From Labilibaculum manganireducens (GTDB lineage Bacteria; Bacteroidota; Bacteroidia; Bacteroidales; Marinifilaceae), in NCBI RefSeq assembly GCF_002843385.1, contig NZ_MVDE01000043.1, positions 1 through 40,385 on the forward strand: a DNA stretch of 40,385 nucleotides, read 5' to 3'. Shown in pieces: positions 7,035 through 16,063 of this stretch. Under the pieces are notes generated by a model, which saw nothing but the letters and a program-made list of their open reading frames with translations, did not search any database and was not told the origin of the DNA. Every line of letters begins with the position of its first letter. Within the stretch, counting starts at the first letter, position 1. A program made the translations under genes and the position numbers.

Positions 7035-9527
7035 GTGATATATCCGGAAAATTTTGAAGCAAAAATACGGTTCGATAGAGTAAGAGAACTGGTTAAAAAG
7101 CAATGTTTAAGTTCATTGGGACGCGATTTGGTGGATGCCATTCAGTTTTCCTCTTCTTTTAACATGGTAAATCGTTTGGTGAATGAAACCAACGAGTTTA
7201 AAACCATTTGTTTAGATGAGGACAGCTTTCCTTTAGGATATTTTATTGATGTTCGTCAAAGTCTCGAAAAAGCAAGAATTGAAGGGACTTATCTGGAGTT
7301 GGAAGAGCTTTACAATCTAAAAAGATCTTTGGAATCTATTTCTGCCATACTTCGATTTTTTCAGAATACAGAAGAAAAGGAATATCCATATCTGAAAAAG
7401 TTGACGGGGAATGTGAAAATGTATCCCTTCATTTTTGATCGGATCAATGCGATTATCACTAAAAACGGCAGAATAAAAGACAATGCATCGCAGGCACTGC
7501 AGCAGATTCGCAGTAGTCTTATTCAAAAGCAATCGACCATTTCGAAGCGGATGCAAACTTTGCTGCGTGCAGCACAAAAAGAGGGTTGGGTCGATCAGGA
7601 TGTAGCTCTCTCTATTCGCGACGGAAGAGCTGTTATTCCCATTCCATCGGCTCACAAACGAAAAATTAAAGGAATTGTTCACGATGAGTCGGCAACAGGT
7701 AAAACCAGTTATATCGAGCCATCGGAAATTGTTGAAACAAACAATGAAATTCGTGAGTTGGAATATGCCGAACGTCGCGAAATCATTAAAATACTGCAGG
7801 AATTTACCGCTCAGCTTCGACCTTATATAGGTGATTTATTTAAGGCATTCGAGTTTTTGGCAAAAATGGATTTTATTCGTGCCAAAGCGATGTTTGCCAT
7901 ACAGGTAAAAGCAGTACTGCCAAAAATGGTGAAAACGCCGACTGCCCTTTGGGAGAAAGCTGTTCATCCCTTGCTTTACCTTACTCTTCAGAAAGAAGGA
8001 CGAAAAGTAGTTCCTCTTAGCATCGAGATTAGCGATGAGCAGAGGATGGTGTTGATTTCCGGACCAAATGCCGGAGGTAAATCGGTTTGTCTCCAATCCC
8101 TGGGGCTGATGCAGTATATGTTTCAGTGCGGTTTGTTGGTTTCTATGGGCGAGGAATCTAAAATTGGAATTTTCGATAACATTTTCATGGATATGGGAGA
8201 TGAGCAGTCCATTGAAAATGATTTGAGTACCTACAGTTCTCATTTAATGAATATGAAGCATTTTCTTCGTCACTCGAATACTGATACAATGATTTTGATT
8301 GATGAATTTGGGTCGGGAACCGAGCCCGCATTGGGGGGAGCCATTGCCGAATCAATTTTAGATAAGCTAAACCGCAAGAAGGTACGAGGTGTAATCACAA
8401 CTCACTATTCGGGTTTAAAACATTTTGCATCAGAGGCTAATGGGATTGAAAACGGAGCCATGTTATACGATTCTCACCAAATGCAGCCTTTGTTTCAATT
8501 AGCGGTGGGGAAACCGGGATCATCTTTTGCATTCGAAATTGCGCGTAAAATTGGTTTGCCCGAGGATATTTTGAAAGATGCTACGGAAAAAATTGGTGAA
8601 GATCATATCAATTTCGACAAGCACTTGCGTGATATCGTCCGCGATAAGCGATACTGGGAAAGCAAACGTGATAACATCCGTAAAAGTGATAAGAGACTGA
8701 ATGTGTTGGTAGAACAATACGACAAAGAGTTGAAAGAAGCCAGCAAGCTTCGAAAAGAGATTATAGAGAAAGCAAAAGAAGAAGCAGCTCAGTTATTGAA
8801 CAGCGCAAACAAATCCATCGAAAAAACCATTCGGGAAATTAAGGAGAATAAAGCTGAAAAAGAGCGTACCCGCGAAATCAGAAAAGAATTTGAGCAGGTT
8901 AAAATTCTGTTGACTGAGGGCGAATTGGAAGAAGAGGAGAGAATCAATAAGAAGATTCAGAAGCTGAAAGAGCGCTCAAATAAAACAAAAAAAGAGAAAG
9001 CAGGAGATGAATCCAAAGCTCCGGTTGCAGCAAAAAGTAAAGTTCAGTTCAATCCTGATGTGATTGAAAAAGCCGATTTGGTGAAGCTTGACAATCAATC
9101 CGCCGTAGGCGAAGTAATCGAGATCAACAAAAAAACTGCGGTGGTGGCCTTTGGCAGTATTCTAACTTCGGTTAAGGTGAATCGATTGACGAAAGTGAGT
9201 CGGTCTCAGGTTAAAAAGGAGGAAAAGACTTATAACAGAACCTCTTCTTTAATTCAGGAAAAAATATCGAAACGCAAGCTAAGCTTTAAAGCCGATTTGG
9301 ATGTAAGGGGAATGCGTGGCGAAGAGGCATTGCAGGTGGTAATTGACCATATCGATGATATCATCATGCTGGATGTGCACGAATTTCGTATTCTGCATGG
9401 AACAGGAGGAGGAATTCTTCGTCAAATGATTCGCGAATATTTACAAACAGTTGATTTGGTGCAGCACTTTCGTGATGAAAAAATTCAAATGGGCGGGGCA
9501 GGAATCACCGTGGTAACCATGGAGTAA
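7035..9527 (+). CDS. mutS2: MutS2-type ATPase/Smr nuclease
   Basis: 830 residues from a GTG at 7035, giving MIYPENFEAKIRFD, the standard MutS2 N-terminus. The frame stays open back to a TTG at 6912, but that would cross the terminator at 6941-6975 and overlap the TPR gene. Visible parts: MutS core/clamp helices; Walker A GPNAGGKS (343-350); STYSSHLMNM; Walker B TMILIDEFGSGTEPALGG; the switch TTHYSGLKHFA; a long charged coiled coil (about 500-660); and a C-terminal Smr domain with LDVRGMRG (755 on) and HGTGGGILR (788 on). MutS2 proteins suppress recombination and, in Bacillus, split collided ribosomes; they do not do mismatch repair. It acts in the cytosol. Confidence 0.93.
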   Translation: MIYPENFEAKIRFDRVRELVKKQCLSSLGRDLVDAIQFSSSFNMVNRLVNETNEFKTICLDEDSFPLGYFIDVRQSLEKARIEGTYLELEELYNLKRSLESISAILRFFQNTEEKEYPYLKKLTGNVKMYPFIFDRINAIITKNGRIKDNASQALQQIRSSLIQKQSTISKRMQTLLRAAQKEGWVDQDVALSIRDGRAVIPIPSAHKRKIKGIVHDESATGKTSYIEPSEIVETNNEIRELEYAERREIIKILQEFTAQLRPYIGDLFKAFEFLAKMDFIRAKAMFAIQVKAVLPKMVKTPTALWEKAVHPLLYLTLQKEGRKVVPLSIEISDEQRMVLISGPNAGGKSVCLQSLGLMQYMFQCGLLVSMGEESKIGIFDNIFMDMGDEQSIENDLSTYSSHLMNMKHFLRHSNTDTMILIDEFGSGTEPALGGAIAESILDKLNRKKVRGVITTHYSGLKHFASEANGIENGAMLYDSHQMQPLFQLAVGKPGSSFAFEIARKIGLPEDILKDATEKIGEDHINFDKHLRDIVRDKRYWESKRDNIRKSDKRLNVLVEQYDKELKEASKLRKEIIEKAKEEAAQLLNSANKSIEKTIREIKENKAEKERTREIRKEFEQVKILLTEGELEEEERINKKIQKLKERSNKTKKEKAGDESKAPVAAKSKVQFNPDVIEKADLVKLDNQSAVGEVIEINKKTAVVAFGSILTSVKVNRLTKVSRSQVKKEEKTYNRTSSLIQEKISKRKLSFKADLDVRGMRGEEALQVVIDHIDDIIMLDVHEFRILHGTGGGILRQMIREYLQTVDLVQHFRDEKIQMGGAGITVVTME

Positions 9528-10027
9528 GCTTCCCGCAAGTATTTAAGACCTAAAATTTGTTCGTAGTTTGGTGTTCTGCACTAGCTTGGAGCCCCCAATC
9601 AAATAGTTTGAAGGTTCCCTGCAAAGCTTGGAGCCTCCAATTAAATAGTTGGTAGGTTCCCTGCAAAGCTGGGAGCCCTGCTTCAGAATTGAAATTGTGC
9701 TCCCGCACGCTTGTTTACCTGCACTGTAAAGGTAGTTTTGTGTCTCGCAATAGTGAAATACCCCATCTAACAAGTGAAATTGATATCTGTACTTATGCAG
9801 GGGTACAACCGAATATTCTTGGCGAGGCTCTCAGCTATGCAGGGAGTGTTCATTCTGTCGCTGGCAAGGCTTTTAATACCTGTATTATCATGTTTTTTCA
9901 GTTTTGCAGTGATTCCAACAAGGTTAAAAGACACAAAATACGAACCTCAATTAGGCTTTCACCATTGTTAAAGGCCAAATCGAAAACAATTTGAGGGTAA
10001 ACAGATTCGCAGATCAATCCCAATTAT
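9528..10027. other. Non-coding interval after mutS2
   Basis: About 500 nt without a credible gene. It holds the tandem hairpin repeat at 9578-9681. A third left arm (GGGAGC at 9671-9676) can pair with GCTCCC at 9699-9704. Between 9796 and 9885 two loosely similar segments both begin TATGCAGGG. Open frames on both strands here have no recognisable protein character. Confidence 0.55.
9578..9681. repeat. 42/43-bp tandem repeat, each unit an inverted repeat
   Basis: Unit 1 is 9578-9620, unit 2 is 9621-9662, and a partial unit 3 is 9663-9681. Unit 2 folds as GGAGCCT-CCAA / TTGG-(T)-AGGTTCC, 11 pairs with one bulged T and loop TTAAATAG. Unit 1 has the same outer arms with two inner mismatches. GGTTCC of one unit can instead pair with GGAGCC of the next, giving alternative structures. 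On the minus strand the same DNA reads as a 14-residue repeat (EPTNYLIGGSKLCR), probably incidental. Confidence 0.8.
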
Positions 10028-10057
10028 AAAAAAATGCCATCTACAGGAGATGGCATT
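10028..10057 (-). terminator. Terminator of the minus-strand Gate-domain gene
   Basis: Perfect 10-bp stem AATGCCATCT / AGATGGCATT with loop ACAGG. The A-tract at 10028-10034 gives the T-tract on the minus strand. Confidence 0.8.
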
Positions 10058-10080
10058 CAAAATATAGGTGTGAAATATAT

Positions 10081-11259
10081 TTATTGAAATAAAGTTACAA
10101 GTACATAGAGGTAATGGGCAAATGTACCCGCTATAATTCCTCCGATTGTGTGCGAAAGCAAGGCTTTTGATGTTAATTCCCGATAGTTAAGTGTATCAAG
10201 CATGGCTGTATGAGTACTTAAATAGCCACTCCAACACATCCCCATTGCGGTAAACACAGCAATAACATTTCCATCAATAATTCCTTTTGCAATAAATGCT
10301 TTAACCAAAGACATCGCCGCACCTACCGCTCCTAATGATGTAATTGGGAATGCAATTAATTCAGGATGCTTAAATCCAAATAATCCTTCGAACAACCACC
10401 AGATGTGTCCGGCCAGTTCAGGCAGTAATGGAACTCCTTCGTAGGCAATTCCCTGATAACCCAAACTTGCATCTTTAGGGCCAAAAGTCAGCATCATTAC
10501 CATGGTCGAAATAATTAGTACGCCGGGAATAATAGCCAATCCTAAATCAACACCCGATTTCCCTCCATCCAAAATAGAGTTCAGAAACCGCAGAAATACG
10601 CCGCCTTCCGATTTAAAACTGATTTTTTCAGTCGCTCCTTCAAAATCATCATCTTTGCGCACAGGAATATTACCTTTAATCAACCGCTGCATCAATCTGG
10701 TCGAAACAACAGCACCAGCCAAAGCTCCAGAAAGTCCTATTAATGCAGGTACAAATAGATTTTCTTCACTTCCTGGTATCCTAAGAGTAGACATGAAAGT
10801 GATTACGATTAAGCCCATTCCAAAAGCAGTACCAAAATTGGTTAAAGAAACGAGTTGGTAGTTTTTAAAATACTTGCTGAAATTTTTATCCTTTGCCAAA
10901 CTGATAATAGCGGGGTTGTCGGATAGAAAAGTTAGAACTCCGGCCAAAGCAGCAACGCCAGGAAGATTAAACAGCGGCCTCATTAAAGGGGCAAGAATTT
11001 TCTCGAGTAAACGAACCACACCAAATTCAATCAGCAGCTTGCCTAAAGCTCCTGAAAGTACTGTGATTCCCATAATGTAGAATACGGTATTCATTAGTAG
11101 ATCCCATGCCGTATGCATAATGGTATTTAGCATGTTGGCAACACCCATTTGGTGACCAACGTAACCAAAAATTCCGAAAAAAGTAAGCAGAAACATTACT
11201 GCCTCATACCTTCGTTTCTTAAGGAAATCAGTTTCCTTAATCGACTTAATTGCGTTCAT
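10081..11259 (-). CDS. Nucleoside-recognition (Gate) domain membrane protein
   Basis: 392 residues with about nine hydrophobic segments. The region GALGKLLIEFGVVRLLEKILAPL and what follows (PLFNLPGVAALAGVLTFLSDNPAI) resembles the Gate/nucleoside-recognition module shared by SpmA, SpmB, FeoB and nucleoside transporters. A second half repeats the theme (SILDGGKSGVDLGLAIIPGVLIISTMV; FPITSLGAVGAAMSLV). It is close in style to the uncharacterised CD0519/CD1768 membrane family. It is expected in the inner membrane; transported substrate and function are unknown. It is divergent from recQ, with its own -7 box and terminator. Confidence 0.65.
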   Translation of the reverse strand: MNAIKSIKETDFLKKRRYEAVMFLLTFFGIFGYVGHQMGVANMLNTIMHTAWDLLMNTVFYIMGITVLSGALGKLLIEFGVVRLLEKILAPLMRPLFNLPGVAALAGVLTFLSDNPAIISLAKDKNFSKYFKNYQLVSLTNFGTAFGMGLIVITFMSTLRIPGSEENLFVPALIGLSGALAGAVVSTRLMQRLIKGNIPVRKDDDFEGATEKISFKSEGGVFLRFLNSILDGGKSGVDLGLAIIPGVLIISTMVMMLTFGPKDASLGYQGIAYEGVPLLPELAGHIWWLFEGLFGFKHPELIAFPITSLGAVGAAMSLVKAFIAKGIIDGNVIAVFTAMGMCWSGYLSTHTAMLDTLNYRELTSKALLSHTIGGIIAGTFAHYLYVLVTLFQ

Positions 11260-11296
11260 AATTTTTGTTTGTGTGTTTGTTGTTTGTATTTCGCTG

Positions 11297-11304
11297 CAAA
11301 AGTA
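11297..11304 (-). promoter_or_regulatory. -7 box for the Gate-domain gene
   Basis: On the minus strand this reads TACTTTTG, an exact TAnnTTTG match, about 37 nt before the ATG at 11259. No clear TTTG at -33 was found. Confidence 0.5.
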
Positions 11305-11448
11305 ATTTTTTGGCTAATGATGATGTTTTTTTTGTGTATGATCTTTGTCAGGTTTAAGATATCATTGATATGTTTAAAAAAAGCCACCGGGAAATCTTGT
11401 TTTACTTGGATTATTAATGAATTGAGATCTGTTGTGTTGATAAAATCA

Positions 11449-11480
11449 TTTTTTAGCTATGCACAATTGTAGTAGCTTTG
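11449..11480 (+). promoter_or_regulatory. Promoter of recQ
   Basis: TAGCTTTG at 11473-11480 matches TAnnTTTG exactly, and a T-rich -33 candidate ends near 11454, 18 nt upstream. Start would be near 11487, leaving a very short leader before the ATG at 11503. Confidence 0.5.
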
Positions 11481-11502
11481 TTGTCCCTTTCAAAATTGAT
11501 CC

Positions 11503-13617
11503 ATGACAACAGCCAAACGCGCATTAAAAAAATATTTTGGATACGACCATTTCCGCCCCTTACAGGAAAAGGTTATTAAATCCGTACTTCAGGGTGAAGA
11601 TGCCTTGGTGATTATGCCAACGGGTGGCGGTAAATCCATCTGTTATCAAATACCTGCTTTAATAATGGAAGGAGTTACTGTGGTAGTTTCTCCTTTAATC
11701 GCTCTAATGAAAGATCAGGTGGAAGGTTTGCATGCCAACGGAGTTGATGCAGCTTTTTTGAACAGCTCACAGTCCTCGCAGCAACAGGCAGATGTTATGG
11801 AAAGAATCACGGAAGGAAGTGTAAAACTGCTGTATGTTTCTCCGGAGAAATTACTTAGTCACGATTTTTATTATTTGCTTTTACAGCTTAAGGTAAATTT
11901 ATTTGCCATTGATGAAGCACATTGTATTTCTGTTTGGGGGCACGATTTTAGGCCGGAGTACGCCAAAATGGCCTATTTGAAAAAACAATTTCCTCATGTG
12001 CCGGTAATTGCTTTAACCGCTACTGCTGATAACTTAACTCAGAAAGACATTGTTAACCGGCTTGGACTGGCAAACCCTAAAAAATTTAACTCTTCATTCG
12101 ATCGTCCCAATTTAAGTTTGAATGTGGCGCCGGGTAAGGACAAATTTAAAACCATACTTGGATTTCTTCGCCAGCGGCCACATCAGGCAGGAATTATATA
12201 CTGTTTAAGCAGAAAAGCAACTGAAGGCCTGTCCGAAAAATTGAAAAATGCCGGGGTAAATGCTTCCTACTATCATGCTGGATTATCAGCCGAGGAAAGA
12301 GCACGCCGGCAAGAGGATTTTATTAATGATGAAGTCCCTGTAATCTGTGCTACCATTGCCTTTGGAATGGGAATCGACAAGTCGAATGTACGCTGGGTGA
12401 TTCATTACAATCTACCGCGGAATATAGAATCTTACTATCAGGAGATTGGTCGTGCCGGCCGGGATGGATTAAAGGCTGATACACTTTTGTTTTATAGCTT
12501 TTCGGATGTAATCGTTCATCGGAAATTTATCGGGGAATCGACACAGAAAGAAGTTTCACATGCCAAATTGGAGCGGATCCAGCAATTTTGTGATGCTCAA
12601 ATATGCCGAAGAAAGATTTTGCTTAATTATTTCGGTGAGCATTTGGAGGAGAACTGCAACAATTGTGACGTATGTAAAAATCCTCCCCGCGTATTCGATG
12701 GAACAATAATAGCACAAAAGGCATTTTCAGCCATTGTTCGGTTAAAAGAAAAAGTCCCTGCAGGAATTTTAATTGATGTGATTCGGGGTTCATCGCGTCA
12801 GGAAATTTTGAGTAAGGGATATCAGAAAATAAAAACTTATGGGGTTGGTAAGGATATCGCGCATCAGGATTGGCAGCAATATATGCTTCAACTTTTAAAT
12901 TTAGGTTTTATTTCTGTTTCATACGACGAAGGGAATGCCCTAAAGCTGACAGCGCAGGGGCGAGAAGTTCTTTTTGGTGAACGACTTGTAAATTTGGTTC
13001 ATTTGGCTTCTATGAAGTCCGACCCGGAGGTAAAACCTATCCTGAAAACCGGGAAGCAAGAAGCCAGAGAGGGTTTGTTCGAAGCATTGCGAAAATTGCG
13101 TTTGCAAATTTCAAGAGAAGAAAACATTCCTCCTTATTTAGTATTCTCTGATGCCAGTTTGCAGGAAATGGCTCAGGAAGAACCTACAAGTGAATTTGAA
13201 ATGAAATTGATATCGGGAGTTGGAGTTCGAAAATATCAGTTGTACGGCGACTTATTCATTAATGAAATTGTAGAGTTTGGTCAGAAGAAGAATCAGGAAG
13301 CCAAAAAAAGCGGCGAATCTTTTTATCAGACTTATGAATATTACAAGCAGGGGTTTTCGGTAGAAGAAATTGCGAGTATCCGTAAAATAAACCCGGTAAC
13401 CATTTATTCTCATTTGGCATCACTCTACGAAAAAGGGGCTGATATCGATTTAACAGAGTATCTGAATTCTTCAGAATTGGAACAAATAGAAGATGCTTAT
13501 CGGTCTTTGAATGAGACTGGTAATGTTAAGGATCTCTATTTATTTATGAAAGAAGAGGTTGAGTATTATAAAATACGACTAGGAATCTCCTATCTAAAAG
13601 TTCTTTCGTCCAGTTAA
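11503..13617 (+). CDS. recQ: ATP-dependent DNA helicase RecQ
   Basis: 704 residues. 3'-5' SF2 helicase that unwinds recombination and replication intermediates in the cytosol. Visible: Walker A MPTGGGKS (38-45); DEAH box (137-140); ALTATAD; the aromatic-rich loop region SVWGHDFRPEY; motif V/VI AFGMGIDKSNVRWVIHYNLPRNIESYYQEIGRAGRDG; a zinc site with C368, C385, C388 and C391; a winged-helix RQC region; an HRDC domain (about 525-600, IPPYLVFSDASLQEMA); and a C-terminal HTH-like tail (YEYYKQGFSVEEIASIRKINPVTIYSHL) common in Bacteroidetes RecQ. Full length with no missing motif. It is divergent from the Gate-domain gene. Confidence 0.96.
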   Translation: MTTAKRALKKYFGYDHFRPLQEKVIKSVLQGEDALVIMPTGGGKSICYQIPALIMEGVTVVVSPLIALMKDQVEGLHANGVDAAFLNSSQSSQQQADVMERITEGSVKLLYVSPEKLLSHDFYYLLLQLKVNLFAIDEAHCISVWGHDFRPEYAKMAYLKKQFPHVPVIALTATADNLTQKDIVNRLGLANPKKFNSSFDRPNLSLNVAPGKDKFKTILGFLRQRPHQAGIIYCLSRKATEGLSEKLKNAGVNASYYHAGLSAEERARRQEDFINDEVPVICATIAFGMGIDKSNVRWVIHYNLPRNIESYYQEIGRAGRDGLKADTLLFYSFSDVIVHRKFIGESTQKEVSHAKLERIQQFCDAQICRRKILLNYFGEHLEENCNNCDVCKNPPRVFDGTIIAQKAFSAIVRLKEKVPAGILIDVIRGSSRQEILSKGYQKIKTYGVGKDIAHQDWQQYMLQLLNLGFISVSYDEGNALKLTAQGREVLFGERLVNLVHLASMKSDPEVKPILKTGKQEAREGLFEALRKLRLQISREENIPPYLVFSDASLQEMAQEEPTSEFEMKLISGVGVRKYQLYGDLFINEIVEFGQKKNQEAKKSGESFYQTYEYYKQGFSVEEIASIRKINPVTIYSHLASLYEKGADIDLTEYLNSSELEQIEDAYRSLNETGNVKDLYLFMKEEVEYYKIRLGISYLKVLSSS

Positions 13618-13673
13618 TTTTAGCCTTAATCGTTCATATATCCACTGCATCGAAAATATTCGTATACTATAGT

Positions 13674-13681
13674 TATTTTTG
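13674..13681 (+). promoter_or_regulatory. Candidate -7 box upstream of the S9 peptidase
   Basis: TATTTTTG fits TAnnTTTG but lacks a -33 TTTG. If used, the leader (about 177 nt) would contain both the 12-bp hairpin at 13711 and the repeated element at 13771. Confidence 0.3.
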
Positions 13682-13710
13682 TTAAATTAGTTCTGGTTTA
13701 TTAACAAAAT

Positions 13711-13740
13711 ACCTGCAATTATTTTTTTATAATTGCAGGT
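13711..13740. repeat. Perfect 12-bp inverted repeat with T6 loop
   Basis: ACCTGCAATTAT and ATAATTGCAGGT are exact complements around TTTTTT. There is no T-tract after the stem, so it is not a classical terminator for recQ; it may stabilise the recQ 3' end or be part of the leader of the next gene. Confidence 0.8.
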
Positions 13741-13770
13741 GAAGTTTACACCTTTAAATAACCTACTAAT

Positions 13771-13842
13771 ATGAAACGTCCATAATAGATAATTGTGACT
13801 CACAGAGGAATGATTTTTCCAGCATGGTAAGTTCCATATGAC
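13771..13842 (+). repeat. Repeated leader-like element, copy A
   Basis: Shares with 39860-39920 the start ATGAAACGTCCAT, a 16-nt spacer after GAAACGT, a TGAC-CACAG-GGAA-type core, GATGATT/TGATTTT, and the end CCATATGAC. In both copies a CATATGAAA start codon follows shortly. Function unknown; a 5' regulatory region or decayed mobile element is possible. Confidence 0.55.
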
Positions 13843-13864
13843 AAAAACTTAAAATTATAAACAT

Positions 13865-15982
13865 ATGAAATTTAAATTGTTTTTTAGCATTGCTGTAACT
13901 GCACTTTTAGCAATGTCTTGTGGTCCGAAAGCAACAACACCGAAACCACCTGTTGCAAAAAAAATAGCGAAAGAACTTACAATCCATGGTGATACCCGGA
14001 TTGATAATTATTATTGGATGAATCAGAGGGAAGATACAGCCGTAATTAATTATTTGAAGGCAGAAAACAGCTATACTGATGCTATGATGAAGCATACGGA
14101 AGAATTTCAAACAAAGTTGTTTGATGAAATGATTGCCCGGATTAAGAAAACAGATGAATCCGTTCCTGCTAAATCCAATGGATTTTATTATTACAGCAGA
14201 ACAGAAGGTGATGCAGAATACTCTTTGTATTGCAGAAAAGAAGGATCTTTAGATGCAGAAGAACAAATCATTCTTAATGTTCCTGAAATGGCGAAAGGCT
14301 ATAGTTTCTTTAGTATAGGAGATTATTCGGTTAGTGAAAACAATAAAATTCTTGCCTATTCTGAAGATACTTTAAGCCGTAGAAGATATACCATAAAGTT
14401 TAAAAGCCTGGTTGATGACAAAATTTATGCTGATGAAATTGTAAATACAACAGGAGGCATTACATGGGCAAGTGATAATAAAACAGTTTTTTACACTGTG
14501 AAACACCCTGAAACCTTATTGCCTTATAAAGTACTTAAGCATGTTTTGGGTACACCAGTTGAAAAAGATGAATTGGTTTACGAAGAAAAAGACAATACTT
14601 TCTATACATTTTGTTACAAAACAAAATCCAGAAAATATATTATAATTGGTTCAACCAGTACTCTTTCTGCTGAATACAGATATATCGATGCAAGTAAGCC
14701 TAACAGTGAATTCAGTATTTTTCAGCCCCGCGAAAAAGATTTAGAGTATAGTATTGATCATTTTAAAGGAGATTTTTACATCAGAACTAATTATCAGGCA
14801 AAAAACTTTAGTTTGATGAAAACTCCGGTGACTAAAACAACGAAAGAGAATTGGATGGAAGTGATTCCGAATCGTGATGATGTGTATTTAAGTAATTTTG
14901 AGATTTTTGAAAATTATTTGGTTGTCGGTGAAAGAAAAAATGGTTTGAATCAACTGCGAATCAGACGTTGGGCAGACAATGAGGAACATTATCTCGATTT
15001 TGGTGAAGAAACCTACGATGCCTGGATTTCGACAAATCCTGAATTTGAAACAGATGTTCTTCGCTACGGTTATACTTCATTAACAACACCATCGTCTACT
15101 ATAGATTACAACATGGCTACGAAGGTGAAAACGGTAATGAAACAGCAGGAAGTTGTTGGTGATTTCGATAAGTCTAATTACGAGGCCAAAAGAATTTGGG
15201 CAACAGCTGAAGATGGAACAAAGGTGCCTGTTTCGTTGGTTTATCGTAAAGATAAATTCAAAAAAGGAACCAATCCGCTCTGGTTGTCTGCCTATGGTTC
15301 TTACGGCAGTAGTTCCGATGTATATTTTAGTTCTGTTCGGTTGAGCTTATTGGATAGAGGATTTGTTGTAGCTACTGCACATGTACGCGGTGGTCAGGAA
15401 ATGGGACGCTATTGGTATGAAGATGGAAAGCTTTTAAAGAAGAAAAATACTTTTACCGATTTTAATTCTTGTGCTGAGTACATGGTAGCCGAAGGATATG
15501 CTGCAAAAGATAAAGTTTTTGCCTGGGGTGGAAGTGCAGGAGGATTGCTGATGGGAGCAATTTGTAATATGCGGCCAGACCTTTATAGAGGAGTTATAGC
15601 TGCTGTTCCATTTGTTGATGTTGTAACAACAATGTTGGATGAATCGATTCCATTAACCACTGGTGAGTTTGATGAGTGGGGGAATCCAAAGAATAAGGAA
15701 TATTACGATTACATGCTTTCCTATTCACCTTACGATAATGTGGAAGCGGAAGATTATCCTGCGATGTTGGTTACAACAGGCTTGCACGACTCTCAGGTTC
15801 AATATTGGGAACCTGCAAAATGGGTCGCTAAATTACGTGATATGAAAACAGATCATAATCCTTTGTTGATAAAAATTAATATGGATTTTGGTCACGGTGG
15901 TGCTTCCGGGCGCTTTGAACGCTATCACGAAGTTGCATTAGAATACGCTTTTGTTCTTGATCTGGTAGGAATTACTAAATAA
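13865..15982 (+). CDS. Exported oligopeptidase B-like S9A serine peptidase (lipoprotein)
   Basis: 705 residues. Lipoprotein signal with C19 (LLAMSC). The N-terminal PxAKKIxKELTIHGDTRIDNYYWM block and seven-bladed propeller region are typical of the prolyl oligopeptidase/oligopeptidase B family, followed by an alpha/beta hydrolase domain. Catalytic triad: S557 in GGSAGG, D642 in LHDSQV, H677 in GHGG. The acidic run around MLDESIPLTTGEFDEWGNP is typical of oligopeptidase B, which cleaves small peptides after basic residues; that specificity is inferred. Lipid anchoring suggests it degrades peptides in the periplasm. It is monocistronic with a strong terminator, and the leader holds element A. 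Confidence 0.88.
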   Translation: MKFKLFFSIAVTALLAMSCGPKATTPKPPVAKKIAKELTIHGDTRIDNYYWMNQREDTAVINYLKAENSYTDAMMKHTEEFQTKLFDEMIARIKKTDESVPAKSNGFYYYSRTEGDAEYSLYCRKEGSLDAEEQIILNVPEMAKGYSFFSIGDYSVSENNKILAYSEDTLSRRRYTIKFKSLVDDKIYADEIVNTTGGITWASDNKTVFYTVKHPETLLPYKVLKHVLGTPVEKDELVYEEKDNTFYTFCYKTKSRKYIIIGSTSTLSAEYRYIDASKPNSEFSIFQPREKDLEYSIDHFKGDFYIRTNYQAKNFSLMKTPVTKTTKENWMEVIPNRDDVYLSNFEIFENYLVVGERKNGLNQLRIRRWADNEEHYLDFGEETYDAWISTNPEFETDVLRYGYTSLTTPSSTIDYNMATKVKTVMKQQEVVGDFDKSNYEAKRIWATAEDGTKVPVSLVYRKDKFKKGTNPLWLSAYGSYGSSSDVYFSSVRLSLLDRGFVVATAHVRGGQEMGRYWYEDGKLLKKKNTFTDFNSCAEYMVAEGYAAKDKVFAWGGSAGGLLMGAICNMRPDLYRGVIAAVPFVDVVTTMLDESIPLTTGEFDEWGNPKNKEYYDYMLSYSPYDNVEAEDYPAMLVTTGLHDSQVQYWEPAKWVAKLRDMKTDHNPLLIKINMDFGHGGASGRFERYHEVALEYAFVLDLVGITK

Positions 15983-15997
15983 TTAGACATAAATATG

Positions 15998-16028
15998 AAA
16001 AAAGCACTCTATATAGAGTGCTTTTTTT
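15998..16028 (+). terminator. Terminator after the S9A peptidase
   Basis: Long palindrome AAAGCACTCTAT / ATAGAGTGCTTT (16001-16024) flanked by A- and T-tracts, so it could work in both directions. Confidence 0.85.
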
Positions 16029-16063
16029 ATATATTTAGGTTCATATTAACCTAATAAAGGCTG

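Noticed and set aside
9689-9994. 101-codon frame on the plus strand after mutS2
   Set aside because: Low-complexity mix of residues with no domain or codon character; it lies in repeat-bearing non-coding DNA.
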